Shown: in pieces, positions 9,561 through 18,468 of the stretch
How the letters are laid out: each line of letters opens with the position of its first letter
Position numbering within the stretch: position 1 is the first letter of the stretch
Source: Actinopolyspora xinjiangensis
Lineage (GTDB): Bacteria > Actinomycetota > Actinomycetes > Mycobacteriales > Pseudonocardiaceae
Reading direction: 5' to 3'
Length of the DNA: 64,000 bases
NCBI RefSeq assembly: GCF_900104475.1
Contig: NZ_FNJR01000005.1
Location: 248,001 to 312,000 of the forward strand
Notes under the pieces: model-generated
Databases searched by the model: none
The model's input: the letters and a program-made list of their open reading frames with translations, nothing else
What the model was told of the DNA's origin: nothing
Program-made: the position numbers and the translations under genes

Positions 9561-10421
9561 TCAGGACTTCACGGTCACCTTCTCGAAGGTGACCTTCTTG
9601 TTGGGGTGCCCGCCGCCCGCCGTCGAGAACGCGCCGTCGTGGCCTGCCCGGGCGACCTCGTCGACCACCTTCAGTCCCTCTTCCGACACGGTGCCGAACA
9701 CCGTGTACCTGGAGTCCAGCGGTGCCTCGCCGTAGACGATGAAGAACTGGCTGCCGTTGGTGTCGGCACCGGAGTTGGCCATCGCCAGGTAGCCGCGCCC
9801 GTACTGGATGTCCGAGTACGTCTCGTCGTCGAACTGGTAACCGGGTCCGCCGCTGCCCTTGCCCGTCGGGTCACCGCACTGCAGCATCTGCAACCCGGAG
9901 GTGGACAGGCGATGGCAGGGAGTGTCGTCGTAGAACCCCGCCTCGGCGAGGTGGACGAAGCTGTTGACCGCGCAGGGCGCCAGGGAGCGGTCCAGCGTGA
10001 TCGGGATGGTGCCCACGTTCGCCTCGATCGTGGCCTTGACGGTTCCCTTCGACGAGACCTCTCCGTCCTCGGGCGGCTCCACCGGCTTGGCCGGTTCGCC
10101 CTTCGGACGGTAGGTGCACGAAACCTGGTCCGGCAGGGGCTCGGGCCGGCTCGGCGCGGGGGCGAGTTCGGTCGGTATGGAGATCTGCTCCGAGTCCGAC
10201 TGCTCGGACGGTGCCGTGGTGCTCGGCGGGGGGCTCGCGGCGCTGTCGCCCCCACCGCCGGTGCGCGTCAGGAAGTAGACCCCGACCACCGCCGCGATCA
10301 CCACGACGATCGTGGTCGTCACCGCCACGGTCCGGCGTCTGCGGGCCTGCTCTTCCCTACGAGCGAGCTGACGTTCCAGCTTGCTCTTGGCTGCCTGGCG
10401 ACGTTGTTCGTTGCTGGACAC
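9561..10421 (-). CDS. Membrane-anchored cyclophilin-type peptidyl-prolyl isomerase
   Basis: This is a cyclophilin that probably assists folding outside the membrane. The 286-residue protein starts VSSNEQRRQAAKSKLERQLA, a conserved opening also seen in mycobacterial PpiB (Rv2582). One transmembrane helix follows (VAVTTTIVVVIAAVVGVYFL), then a Ser/Pro-rich linker and the cyclophilin barrel with ANSGADTNGSQFFI and YTVFGTV. The GTG at 10421 is chosen by that homology; an in-frame GTG 60 bases upstream adds non-conserved residues. Rv2582 sits between rel and hisS in mycobacteria too. The gene converges on rel across a strong palindrome. Confidence 0.9.
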   Translation of the reverse strand: MSSNEQRRQAAKSKLERQLARREEQARRRRTVAVTTTIVVVIAAVVGVYFLTRTGGGGDSAASPPPSTTAPSEQSDSEQISIPTELAPAPSRPEPLPDQVSCTYRPKGEPAKPVEPPEDGEVSSKGTVKATIEANVGTIPITLDRSLAPCAVNSFVHLAEAGFYDDTPCHRLSTSGLQMLQCGDPTGKGSGGPGYQFDDETYSDIQYGRGYLAMANSGADTNGSQFFIVYGEAPLDSRYTVFGTVSEEGLKVVDEVARAGHDGAFSTAGGGHPNKKVTFEKVTVKS

Positions 10422-10649
10422 CTGTTCCCACTCCGCGATCGGGGTCGGTCGGTTCGTCCCGGGGACGTGCCACGGGACCACGTTTTCCGGGGAGTGTAGA
10501 ACGGCCCGGTGTGCGAAAACCGTGAGACCGCACGACTAGGCTGGGAGCACTGGAGTGACCCGGATGGCCCCTCGGTGAGTGGCGGGGCGGTCCTCGGTCG
10601 CCGAAGTTTCCGGGTCGTACGTCCCCTAACGCTGAAGAGGTAGCACCCC

Positions 10650-11333
10650 GTGCTTGTTGTTGGTTTCCCCGTCGGACAGCTCCAGGCGAACTGCTACGTG
10701 CTCGCGCCGCACGAGGGCGGTGAGTGCGTGGTGGTGGATCCGGGGCAGGACGCCGTCGAGGCGGCGCGCGAGCAGCTGGACAACCACGGGCTCACCCCCG
10801 TGGGGGTGCTGTTGACCCACGGGCATTTCGACCACGTGTTCTCCGCGGGGGAACTGTGCGAGTCCTACGGGATACCCGCCTGGGTGCATCCGGCGGACCG
10901 CTACATGCTCTCCGATCCCGGTGCCGCGCTCGGCCCCGAGGGTCGGCAGTTGTTCGACGGCGTGTCGGTGAAGGTTCCGGGCGACCTGCGCGAGCTGTCC
11001 GGTGACACCGTGTTGAAACTGGCGGGCATGGAGTTCGACGTGCGCCCGGCTCCCGGCCACACGGGTGGCTCCGTGCTGTTCGGGACGACCACCGAGGAGG
11101 GGGGACGGCTGTTGCTGACCGGCGACACGCTGTTCGCGGGAGCGATCGGCCGCACCGATCTGCCGGGAGGAGACCACGAACGGATGCTGGAGACACTCCG
11201 CGGCGAGATTCTGCCGCGTCCCGACGACACGGCGGTGCTCCCGGGACACGGCACCACCACGACCGTAGGACGTGAGCGCGCGGGCAACCCGTTCCTGCGG
11301 GGGCTGGGTACATCCGACGACGCGGTGGACTGA
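10650..11333 (+). CDS. MBL-fold metallo-hydrolase (glyoxalase II-like)
   Basis: This 227-residue protein has the metallo-beta-lactamase fold. The metal motif [12 protein letters not shown] (HxHxDH) lies near residues 53-64. A second His is in APGHTGGSV, an Asp in [15 protein letters not shown], and the last His in [10 protein letters not shown]. This layout is that of the glyoxalase II/hydroxyacylglutathione hydrolase branch, but actinobacteria lack glutathione, so the substrate is unknown. The GTG start is preceded by GAAGAGG. It lies 47 bases before hisS, matching the arrangement in mycobacteria (Rv2581c-hisS), and the two probably share a transcript. Confidence 0.9.
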   Translation: MLVVGFPVGQLQANCYVLAPHEGGECVVVDPGQDAVEAAREQLDNHGLTPVGVLLTHGHFDHVFSAGELCESYGIPAWVHPADRYMLSDPGAALGPEGRQLFDGVSVKVPGDLRELSGDTVLKLAGMEFDVRPAPGHTGGSVLFGTTTEEGGRLLLTGDTLFAGAIGRTDLPGGDHERMLETLRGEILPRPDDTAVLPGHGTTTTVGRERAGNPFLRGLGTSDDAVD

Positions 11334-11380
11334 CGGCCCGTGACAGCGAACCAGGACCGACGAGACCAGAAGAAGTCAGC

Positions 11381-12643
11381 ATGAGCACGTTTGCCGCCCC
11401 CAAGGGCATTCCCGAGTACTACCCCCCGGAATCCGCGCGGTTCCTCGCGGTGCGCGAAACCCTCGGCGAAGCGGCACGCCGAGCCGGGTACGGCTACATC
11501 GAACTGCCGTTGTTCGAGGACACCGCGCTGTTCGCACGCGGGGTGGGTGAATCCACCGACGTGGTCACCAAGGAGATGTACACCTTCCCGGACCAGGGCG
11601 GACGTTCGATCACGTTGCGCCCCGAGGGAACGGCGGGGGTGATCCGCTCGGTCATCGAGCACGGGCTCGACCGAGGGCAGTTGCCGCTCAAGCTGTACTA
11701 CAGCGGAGCGTTCTTCCGGTACGAACGGCCGCAGGCCGGGCGGTACCGTCAGTTGCAGCAGGTCGGGGTGGAGGCCATCGGCGTGGACGACCCCGCCCTG
11801 GACGCCGAGGTGATCGCCATCGCCGACGAGGGGTACCGCAGGCTGGGCCTGACCGGGCACCGCATCGAGCTCACCTCGTTGGGTGATGACAGCTGTCGCC
11901 CGGAGTACCGTGCCAAGCTGCAGGAATTCCTGCGGGGGCTGCCGCTGGACGAGGAGACCCGCCGTCGGGTGGAGCTCAATCCGCTGCGGGTGCTCGACGA
12001 CAAGCGGCCGGAGGTCCGCGAGATGGTCGCCGACGCCCCGTTGATGGCCGACCATCTCTCCCAGCAGGCCGCCGAGCACTACGAGCGGGTCAAGACGCAC
12101 CTGCGGGACCTCGGCGTGCCGTTCACCGAGAACCCCCGCCTGGTCCGTGGCCTGGACTACTACACCAAGACCACCTTCGAGTTCGTCCACGACGGTCTCG
12201 GGGCGCAGTCCGGTATCGGCGGGGGCGGTCGTTACGACGGACTGATGGCCGACCTCGGCGGGGCGGAACTGTCCGGAGTGGGATTCGGGCTCGGGCTGGA
12301 CCGCACCATGCTCGCCTGCGAGGTGGAGGGAGTCCACCCCGGTGATCAGTCCCGCTGCGACATCTACTGCGTGCCCCTCGGGGAGCAGGCGAAACGGCGA
12401 CTGGTCTCGTTGGCCGGACAGCTGCGCCACGCCGGGATCCGGGTGGAGGTGGCCTACGGCGGCAAGGGGCTCAAGGGAGCCATGAAGGCCGCCGACCGCT
12501 CCGGGGCCCGCTACGCGCTGGTGCTGGGGGAGCGGGATCTGGCCGAGGACTCGGTACAGCTGAAGGATCTGGCCGGCGGGCAGCAGGAGAGCGTGCCGCT
12601 GTCCGCTGTGGTCGAGAAGGCGCGGACGGTGCTGTCCGGATGA
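11381..12643 (+). CDS. hisS: Histidyl-tRNA synthetase
   Basis: A class II aminoacyl-tRNA synthetase that charges tRNA-His. The 420-residue protein shows motif 1 around [18 protein letters not shown], motif 2 ([18 protein letters not shown]), the histidine-specific loop [14 protein letters not shown], motif 3 GGGGRYDGL and GFGLGLDR, and a C-terminal anticodon-binding domain ending near residue 420. The ATG at 11381 follows AGAAGAAG. Its TGA overlaps the ATG of the next gene as ATGA. Length and motifs are complete. Confidence 0.96.
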   Translation: MSTFAAPKGIPEYYPPESARFLAVRETLGEAARRAGYGYIELPLFEDTALFARGVGESTDVVTKEMYTFPDQGGRSITLRPEGTAGVIRSVIEHGLDRGQLPLKLYYSGAFFRYERPQAGRYRQLQQVGVEAIGVDDPALDAEVIAIADEGYRRLGLTGHRIELTSLGDDSCRPEYRAKLQEFLRGLPLDEETRRRVELNPLRVLDDKRPEVREMVADAPLMADHLSQQAAEHYERVKTHLRDLGVPFTENPRLVRGLDYYTKTTFEFVHDGLGAQSGIGGGGRYDGLMADLGGAELSGVGFGLGLDRTMLACEVEGVHPGDQSRCDIYCVPLGEQAKRRLVSLAGQLRHAGIRVEVAYGGKGLKGAMKAADRSGARYALVLGERDLAEDSVQLKDLAGGQQESVPLSAVVEKARTVLSG

Positions 12644-13284
12644 GCGAGGAACAGTCCCAGGAGGCCGTCCCGCTGGATCTGCTCGATCGCCGTGTGGTCC
12701 GCAGGCGGGCGATCAGCGTGGCGATCGCCGCTGTCGTGGTCGGTGCGGCGATCGGCGGCATCGCCGGGCTGTTCGCCGGAACCGCCGGTTTCTTCGTTCC
12801 GATGACCGTGCTGGCGTTGCCGCTGCTGCTGATGGCTTTCGGCGAGGCGCGGAAGACCTACTGGCTGCGTGGCAGCGAAGTGGCCGCGCGTGCCTTCGGC
12901 ACGCGTCGGGTGGACCTCTCGCGGGCCACCGCGTTGGACGTGCTGATCACCGACATCAGGGGCACCCGCACGATCAGTCTGGTGGTCACCGGCCCACCCC
13001 GGCATCGCACGTTGAACGTGGCGCTGGCGATGTACGCGGGCACCGGTGGCAAGGAACTCGGGATCTACCCGCTGCGGCGGCTGGCCGACACGCTGGCGGG
13101 GACCGGGGACACCCGCGCGCTGGTGCTCTCGGAACTGATCGTGGCACAGCTCAAGGCGGAGGCACGCGGCGACGCCGCCGCTGACCGTCCGCTGTACAGA
13201 CTGGCCTCGGCGGTCCCCGGTGGCGGTGTGGCTCGGCGGGTCTCCAACACCGATGTGGCGAAGTTCGTGGCCATGCTGGACTGA
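12640..13284 (+). CDS. Small membrane protein translationally coupled to hisS
   Basis: I do not recognise a named family. The 214-residue protein has a hydrophilic N-terminus (about 25 residues), two transmembrane helices (about 26-72, [20 protein letters not shown] and [17 protein letters not shown]), and a soluble C-terminal part of about 140 residues. That part begins with a beta-rich stretch ([19 protein letters not shown]) and resembles the general layout of actinobacterial proteins with a membrane hairpin and a PH-like domain; this is only an impression. It starts inside the hisS stop codon (ATGA), so its expression follows hisS. A convergent gene lies downstream. Confidence 0.8.
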   Translation: MSEEQSQEAVPLDLLDRRVVRRRAISVAIAAVVVGAAIGGIAGLFAGTAGFFVPMTVLALPLLLMAFGEARKTYWLRGSEVAARAFGTRRVDLSRATALDVLITDIRGTRTISLVVTGPPRHRTLNVALAMYAGTGGKELGIYPLRRLADTLAGTGDTRALVLSELIVAQLKAEARGDAAADRPLYRLASAVPGGGVARRVSNTDVAKFVAMLD

Positions 13285-13356
13285 ACCCGCCGTTTCCGGG
13301 GAGCGGGACACGGCTTCCGGTTCGACACCGACCGCGGGATGGCCGATCGCGACGGC

Positions 13357-14748
13357 TCAGCGGTGCGGCCGGGAGCAGCGCCGTGGTTCCCAGCCGCCGA
13401 GCACCGCACGAGCGGCTCCCTCCGCCGCGGCCCGGCGCACGACCCCGACGATCCCCGAGACCCCGTCCTGGGGGCTTGACTCGGATCGCGAGGTGTCGCC
13501 GTGACGGTTCGCCCCGTTCTCGCCGAGCACCACCGCGGCGGCTATGGCCGTGGTCAGCGGAACGGCCGCGATGATCCCCAGGCTTCCCACCAGGGTGCGC
13601 ACCACTTCCTGGGCGACGTCCTGGGTCGTGGCGATCTCGCCGAAGGACTGCCCGGACAGCGTGTAGGTCAGCAGCAGCGGCAGGGCCGTGCCCGTGTAGG
13701 CCAGTACGAGCGTGTTCACCGAGGAAGCGACGTGGTCGCGGCCGATCCGCAGCGCGGCCGAGTAGAGCTCCTTCCAACGCAGTCCGGGGTCGGCGTGGTG
13801 CAGCTCCCACACCGCGCTGGTCTGGGTGACGGTGACGTCGTCGAGCACTCCCAGCGCGCCGATCACCACTCCCGCCAGCAGCAGTCCCCGCGCGTCGATG
13901 TCGTGTCCGAGGGCACCTATCAGCGCCGAGGTGGACTCGTCCAGTCCGGTCAGCCGGGTCAGGCCCGCGAATGCCGTGCTGAGCAGGCCGATCAGGGTCA
14001 GGCTCACCAGTGTTCCCAGCACGGCGGTGGAGGTGCGTGCCGAGAGACCGTGCGTGATGTACAGCGCGCAGAACATGATCAGCCCCGCGCCCACCACGGC
14101 GACGGCCACGGGGTTCGCCCCGGCCAGGATCGCCGGGAGCACGAATCCGGTCAGCACGCCGCAGGTCAGCGCGAGCGCCAGCAGCGAGGCCGCTCCCCGG
14201 AGCCGTCCCAGCGCGAGCACCGCCGCGCCGAACAGGCCGACGAGGAGCAGCAGCCAACCACCCCGCTGGTAGTCCACTATCCGGTACGAGGTGGATTCCC
14301 GGGGCGAGTCGCCGGAGTAGGAGAGCACGACCTCGTCTCCCACCGCGAACTCCGGGGTGGTCGGTTCTCTCGGAAGCCGTTGTTCGATCGTGCGCCCGGA
14401 CGCCGGACCGCTTCGCAGCTCGACGCGGAGCAGCACACAGTGCTCCCCGTCGCCGGTGCGCTGCCCGGTGGTCGCGCCCGTGGTGCAGGAAGCGGCACGC
14501 GCCGCGACCACGGAGCCGTCCACCGGGTCACGGGTGAATCCCTGCCTGGCCTCGGGCGTCGAGTCCTGCCCGAACGGGTAGAGCAGCACGGCGCCGAGCA
14601 CGGCGGCCAGCGCGAACGGCGCCAGCACCGCGGTCAGCAGCCGTCTGGTGCGTCGCGAGGAGGGTGGAGGCGAGTGCCCGTGACCGTGACCGTGCCCGGC
14701 TGGAGGGACGCAGGTCGAGTCGTTCGCGGAGTCCTCGAGAGCGGGCAC
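13357..14748 (-). CDS. YibE/F-family multi-pass membrane protein
   Basis: The 463-residue protein fits the YibE/F family, whose function is unsettled. It has a His-rich start (HGHGHGHS at residues 19-26), one helix (about 35-55), an extracytoplasmic domain to about residue 150, and then about seven helices. Family-like segments include ALIGALGHDIDARGLLLAGV and GVLDDVTVTQTSAVWELH, followed by a hydrophobic stretch with ASSVNTLVLAYTGTALPLLL. The tail is Arg-rich. The His run could bind metal, which is inference. The GTG start at 14748 is the longest reasonable choice and lacks a good ribosome site, so the N-terminus is uncertain. Long frames on the opposite strand here are shadows. Confidence 0.88.
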   Translation of the reverse strand: MPALEDSANDSTCVPPAGHGHGHGHSPPPSSRRTRRLLTAVLAPFALAAVLGAVLLYPFGQDSTPEARQGFTRDPVDGSVVAARAASCTTGATTGQRTGDGEHCVLLRVELRSGPASGRTIEQRLPREPTTPEFAVGDEVVLSYSGDSPRESTSYRIVDYQRGGWLLLLVGLFGAAVLALGRLRGAASLLALALTCGVLTGFVLPAILAGANPVAVAVVGAGLIMFCALYITHGLSARTSTAVLGTLVSLTLIGLLSTAFAGLTRLTGLDESTSALIGALGHDIDARGLLLAGVVIGALGVLDDVTVTQTSAVWELHHADPGLRWKELYSAALRIGRDHVASSVNTLVLAYTGTALPLLLTYTLSGQSFGEIATTQDVAQEVVRTLVGSLGIIAAVPLTTAIAAAVVLGENGANRHGDTSRSESSPQDGVSGIVGVVRRAAAEGAARAVLGGWEPRRCSRPHR

Positions 14749-14885
14749 CGGATCATGGTAAGTCCGCTCCCTCCGGTGAGTTCCGCGCCTTCGGTCGGTC
14801 CGGTTGTAAGCGGCGTGTCAGCCCCGAATCAGCTCGTCGTGCCATCAAGGAACGACAACGCCGGGAACCGATTGGAGAGCGCGTC

Positions 14886-15614
14886 ATGCGAGCCGACGGG
14901 GATGGTCGTTCCTTGGTTCGACGGTTCGACGAGGAAGTGAACAATCCGGGGCTGGAGACGTTGCGGCACGTGCTTGGCGGGAACGCCGGTGAACGTGCCG
15001 CTGGAATGCTGCCCGCGGCGGTCGGGCAGGAGCACGCGGCGCTGTGCGCGCAGCAGCGCGTGTTCACCGTCCTGTCGAGCAGGTTCGACGACTCCGGTCC
15101 CGCCGGGTTCTTCCTGGCGCTGGCTTCGGCGGCCGTTTCGAGTCGTGTCCGCTTGACACGACTGGTCGAGGGGGAACCTGGATTCTCCTCGTGGGGCCGG
15201 AGCCGGTCTCCGGCGGGGATTCGTTCCTTCGAACGGGTGCTCTGCCGTTCCGCGCTGCTCGGTGGCCGTGCCGAAGTGGCCGCGGCGTTCCGCGTCGCGC
15301 AGATCTCCTGGGGAAAGCAGTGTGCTCTCTTCGCGAACGCGCTGCGTTCCGAGGACGACTTCGCCACCGCCTTCGCGGACTACTTCGCCGCCTACGCGGA
15401 ACCTCCGCGAGCGCTGCTGGAGCAGGCCGTCGAGGTGGTGGAGGTCGGGCTGGCCGACGGTGAGGACCCCTCGGCCGTTTCCGCCGCCGTCGAGGACTTC
15501 CGGATGAGCCTGTCCGACTTCTGGTTGCTGGCCGCCTCATCGCCGATGAAGGAGCCGATCCGTGACGACCGCGAATTCGCCGAATCCGGTGTGGCCCCGA
15601 CACTTGTTCGATAG
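14886..15614 (+). CDS. Orphan protein of unknown function
   Basis: I do not recognise a family. The 242-residue protein from ATG 14886 (GGAG eight bases upstream) is soluble, with no signal or membrane segment. The second half is predicted-helical and acidic (DDFATAFADYFAAYAEPPRALLEQ, given here in two parts as DDFATAFADYF and AAYAEPPRALLEQ), and the middle carries Arg/Ser-rich stretches. It is divergent from the YibE/F gene, with 137 bases between the starts. Codon use is G/C-biased at third positions, which supports it being real. It ends just before the A/T-rich regulatory stretch of the first BTAD gene. Confidence 0.65.
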   Translation: MRADGDGRSLVRRFDEEVNNPGLETLRHVLGGNAGERAAGMLPAAVGQEHAALCAQQRVFTVLSSRFDDSGPAGFFLALASAAVSSRVRLTRLVEGEPGFSSWGRSRSPAGIRSFERVLCRSALLGGRAEVAAAFRVAQISWGKQCALFANALRSEDDFATAFADYFAAYAEPPRALLEQAVEVVEVGLADGEDPSAVSAAVEDFRMSLSDFWLLAASSPMKEPIRDDREFAESGVAPTLVR

Positions 15615-16219
15615 ATTCACGTCCCCGTGAAGTCCTGGGGTGGTCCCGTTGGGGGAATCATACCGCTCGTGAGGAATTGGCGTTCGTCGGAGTTCGGGTC
15701 GCCGCTCCGGTGAATCGGCGTCTTTTGTCGCCGCGAAATCCGGAGAACTCTCCGTGCCCACCGGGGTACCCGGACGGTGCGCTCGACACCCCACCGTGGG
15801 AGTCCGAGCTCTCCCGCTCTCCTGGATGTCATCGATGTTCCCGGACTCCCTCCCGGTGGTGGGGACCGACTCCGAGGCGAGAGAGGACGGGCCGGTCATT
15901 CGGCCGCCGCCGCTCGTGGAGTTCGCCTTCGACGTCGTTGATCGCTATTTTTGCTCACGAAGAGTGAGGTGAAAATCAAATTTCATATTTGATCAAGTTT
16001 TTGTTTCACTCTTTCGGAGTATGGGTGGCGAGGTTTTTCGTGTGTAGTATTGCTGGCAAGGAGTTAAAAGTGAAGCATCTTTTAGATTTTGGGAAGTCAC
16101 GAGTTTCGCGGGCTTGGCCTCGGGTTTCAGGTGTATCCTGCATCCAAACGTTGAGGGCGTGTTTTTGTTTTCGTGGGTGATATTTTCTTGCTTGATGTTT
16201 TGTTCGACAGGAGAATCCA
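15615..16219. other. Gene-free regulatory stretch before the first BTAD gene
   Basis: The first ~330 bases are ordinary high-GC DNA without a credible gene. From about 15950 to 16220 the composition turns strikingly A/T-rich compared with everything around it. This part holds a nested inverted repeat (15961-16012) and the motif shared with the second BTAD promoter (16005-16024). A 63-codon frame at 15989-16180 has non-native codon use and I do not call it a gene. Confidence 0.6.
15961..16012. repeat. Nested A/T-rich inverted repeat (operator or RNA hairpin)
   Basis: The outer arms AGAGTGA (15961-15967) and TCACTCT (16006-16012) are perfect complements, and the pairing extends inward through G-T wobbles to an AAA/TTT step. 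Inside it, ATCAAAT (15975-15981) and ATTTGAT (15987-15993) form a second perfect 7-bp inverted repeat with a 5-base spacer. A further TGAAA-N6-TTTCA repeat overlaps it. Confidence 0.65.
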
Positions 16220-16993
16220 GTGATTCTTTTTCGTCTTCTTGGTTCGGTCGAGATGTGTGGTCACGACGGAGAGCCGAAACCTATTTCGGGAGTGCAGCGC
16301 CGCGCGCTGTTCGCCCTGTTGCTCTTCAACGCCGGGAAAACGGTCAGTTGTGAGCAACTGATAAGTGAGCTGTGGCCCTCGGGCGTGCCTTCCTGCGGCG
16401 CTAACGCCTTGCAGGCGCACATGACGCGACTGCGTCGTGACCTGGAGCGGTGCTTCGGTGTCGAGGAAGCCGCTACCCGGCTGCCGAGCAGTCGTGCCGG
16501 ATACTCGGTTCACGTCGGCCCGGGCGAGCTCGATCTGGAGGTTTTCGACACGCTGCGTGCGGAGGCACGGGCGATCTCCGAGAGTGATCCGGCCGCGGCG
16601 GCGGAAATGCTGCGGCAGGCGCTGGCACTGTGGCGAGGGCCGGCTCTGTACGACGTCCGCGATCGGACCTCCTGTCTGTACGCGGCGGCGATGCAGGAAG
16701 AGGAGCACTACGCGCTGACGCTGGAAGAACTGGTGGAACTCGAACTCAGGCAGGGAAATCACGAACGGATGATCGGTTGGCTGAAGGCGTTGACCGAGCG
16801 GTACCCGTATCGGGAGAAGTTGCTCGAACAACTGATCGTGGCTCTCGGTGGTACCGGTCGCAAGGTCGAGGCCACGGACCTGTTCCGCAGGATGCGCTCC
16901 GAGATGGTGGAGCAGTTCGGGGTGGATCCTTCGGGCAGACTCAGCAGGGCCGTTCAGAGCATGCTGGAGGACGACCTCGCCGCCGAGAGATGA
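16220..16993 (+). CDS. AfsR/SARP-type transcriptional regulator (BTAD protein 1)
   Basis: The 257-residue protein has the compact SARP layout: an N-terminal winged-helix DNA-binding domain (about 1-95, with RRALFALLLFNAGKTVSCEQL and ANALQAHMTRLRRDLE, each in the recognition region) and a bacterial transcriptional activation domain (about 98-245, with GELDLEVFDTLRAEARA and RYPYREKLLEQLIVALGGTG). It has no ATPase or TPR extension. SARPs usually activate secondary-metabolite genes by binding direct repeats; the target here is unknown. The GTG at 16220 is fixed by AGGAG six bases upstream. A closely related paralogue lies 3.1 kb downstream (20133). Confidence 0.9.
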   Translation: MILFRLLGSVEMCGHDGEPKPISGVQRRALFALLLFNAGKTVSCEQLISELWPSGVPSCGANALQAHMTRLRRDLERCFGVEEAATRLPSSRAGYSVHVGPGELDLEVFDTLRAEARAISESDPAAAAEMLRQALALWRGPALYDVRDRTSCLYAAAMQEEEHYALTLEELVELELRQGNHERMIGWLKALTERYPYREKLLEQLIVALGGTGRKVEATDLFRRMRSEMVEQFGVDPSGRLSRAVQSMLEDDLAAER

Positions 16994-17171
16994 TGTTCCA
17001 TTCGCCGGGCCCGTGGCCGGCCAGGAACCCGAATGGTCGGGGCGGGGCCGCTCTCGTCTCGTGTGCGGCGGTCGCTGACCTGGCCGCGTGCGTCCGTCTC
17101 GGGGAGTCGTGCTCGCGGTGCCGGGGTTCGCCCCGGTCCGCCCCGGGCGTCTTCGCACGCTGGACATTTGT

Positions 17172-17187
17172 TCGAATGTGTGTTCGA
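17172..17187 (+). promoter_or_regulatory. LexA-binding SOS box before the radical SAM gene
   Basis: TCGAAT-GTGT-GTTCGA matches 11 of 12 defined positions of TCGAAC-N4-GTTCGA and is flanked so that TTCGAA occurs on both sides. It ends eight bases before the GTG start at 17196. The mycobacterial homologue Rv2578c is a reported LexA-regulon gene, which supports the call. Confidence 0.8.
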
Positions 17188-17195
17188 ATGAGGTC

Positions 17196-18314
17196 GTGCG
17201 TTGGGAGAGGCAGCGGATCACTCCGCCGGACGGTCGCTCGGGTACCGCCGACAGCGACTTCACAGGTGGTGGGACTCCGGAACTCGATCTGGGGATCTCC
17301 CCGGAGCCCGCACGCGGCGGCGTTCGCGGGGTGGGCGCGGGACTGCGGCTGCCGGAGTCGGTGCCGATCGAGGCGGGGACGCAGGACGCCTACGCCATCG
17401 AGGTTCGCGCGAAGTCGATCCTCAATCGCGTTCCCGGGGACTCCCACGTGCCGTTCCAGTGGACCCTGAACCCGTACCGGGGCTGCGGGCACGCGTGCCG
17501 CTACTGCTTCGCACGCAACACCCACACCTATCTCGATCTGGACGCCGGGCACGACTTCGACAGCAAGATCGTGGTCAAGGTCAACGCCGGACGACTGCTT
17601 CGCGGCGAGCTGGCGAGCCCGAAGTGGCGCGGTGATCCGGTGGCCATGGGGACCAATACCGACCCCTACCAGCGCGCCGAGGGGCGCTACGGTCTGATGC
17701 GCGAGATCATCACCGCGCTGACCGAACGAGCCAACCCGTTCTCGATCCTCACCAAGGGGACGCTGATCCTGCGCGATCTGGACCTCATCGAGTCGGCGGC
17801 GGAAGTGACCGACGTTTCGATCGCGGTCTCGATCGGTTCGCTCGACGAGCGGCTCTGGCGCAAGGTCGAACCCGGTACACCCGCCCCCGCCAGAAGGCTG
17901 GAGGTGGTCCGGCGGTTCGCCGAGGCCGGAGTGGGGTGCTCGGTGCTGATGGCTCCCATCCTGCCGGGGCTGAGCGATTCCGCCGAGCACATCGAGCACA
18001 CGGTGGCGGCCCTCGCGGAGGCCGGGGCGAGGAGCATCACCCCCTTGCCGCTCCACCTGCGTCCCGGTGCCCGGGAGTGGTACCGCGCCTGGCTGCAGCG
18101 TGAGTATCCCTCGCTGGTGCCGCTCTACGCGCGGCTGTACCGGGAGGGCTCCTATGTTCCCGAGTCGTACCAGCGGGAGGTGATCGATCTGGTGGAGCGG
18201 GCGAAACGGGCGCACGGGGTGCACCGGCCCTCCTTCGGTGCCGAGAGGGGGAGAGCTCGTGGGGAAGGCGCTGGCGGCACCGAAGCGGAACCCCAGCAAC
18301 TCAGCCTGCTCTGA
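17196..18314 (+). CDS. Rv2578c-family radical SAM protein
   Basis: A radical S-adenosylmethionine protein of the group that includes mycobacterial Rv2578c; the reaction is not known. The 372-residue protein carries the iron-sulfur motif CGHACRYCFA (CxxxCxxC) near residue 96, preceded by PFQWTLNPYRG, and an ITPLPLHLRPGAREW segment near the C-terminal third. It ends in a basic and Gly-rich tail. I start it at GTG 17196 (VRWERQ) because family members begin MRW; the frame is open 108 bases upstream, but that part contains the SOS box. Control by LexA suggests a role in the DNA-damage response. Confidence 0.9.
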   Translation: MRWERQRITPPDGRSGTADSDFTGGGTPELDLGISPEPARGGVRGVGAGLRLPESVPIEAGTQDAYAIEVRAKSILNRVPGDSHVPFQWTLNPYRGCGHACRYCFARNTHTYLDLDAGHDFDSKIVVKVNAGRLLRGELASPKWRGDPVAMGTNTDPYQRAEGRYGLMREIITALTERANPFSILTKGTLILRDLDLIESAAEVTDVSIAVSIGSLDERLWRKVEPGTPAPARRLEVVRRFAEAGVGCSVLMAPILPGLSDSAEHIEHTVAALAEAGARSITPLPLHLRPGAREWYRAWLQREYPSLVPLYARLYREGSYVPESYQREVIDLVERAKRAHGVHRPSFGAERGRARGEGAGGTEAEPQQLSLL

Positions 18315-18468
18315 GGTTCCATTCCCGACCGGAGAGGACCAGCCTTCTTCTCCGTCAGTGGTGCGGGATCGGTGGAGGCAGGCGTCAGTGCCGTGTCATT
18401 CCCGTGTCCAGGTGCGCCGCTGGTAAGAGAGCGTGACAGAGACACGTTCCTCGGATGGCGGAGACCTG

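Noticed and set aside
13501-14940. Long open frame on the plus strand opposite the YibE/F gene
   Set aside because: Low-complexity Gln/Arg/His-rich translation typical of antisense to GC-rich genes; no ribosome site or family match.
15970-15985. Possible Zur box (TGAAA-N6-TTTCA)
   Set aside because: Spacing and core differ from the Zur consensus, and no zinc-related gene is adjacent.
15989-16180. 63-codon frame in the A/T-rich leader of BTAD 1
   Set aside because: Codon use unlike the genome and no family. Its resemblance to a frame before BTAD 2 is better explained by shared promoter DNA.
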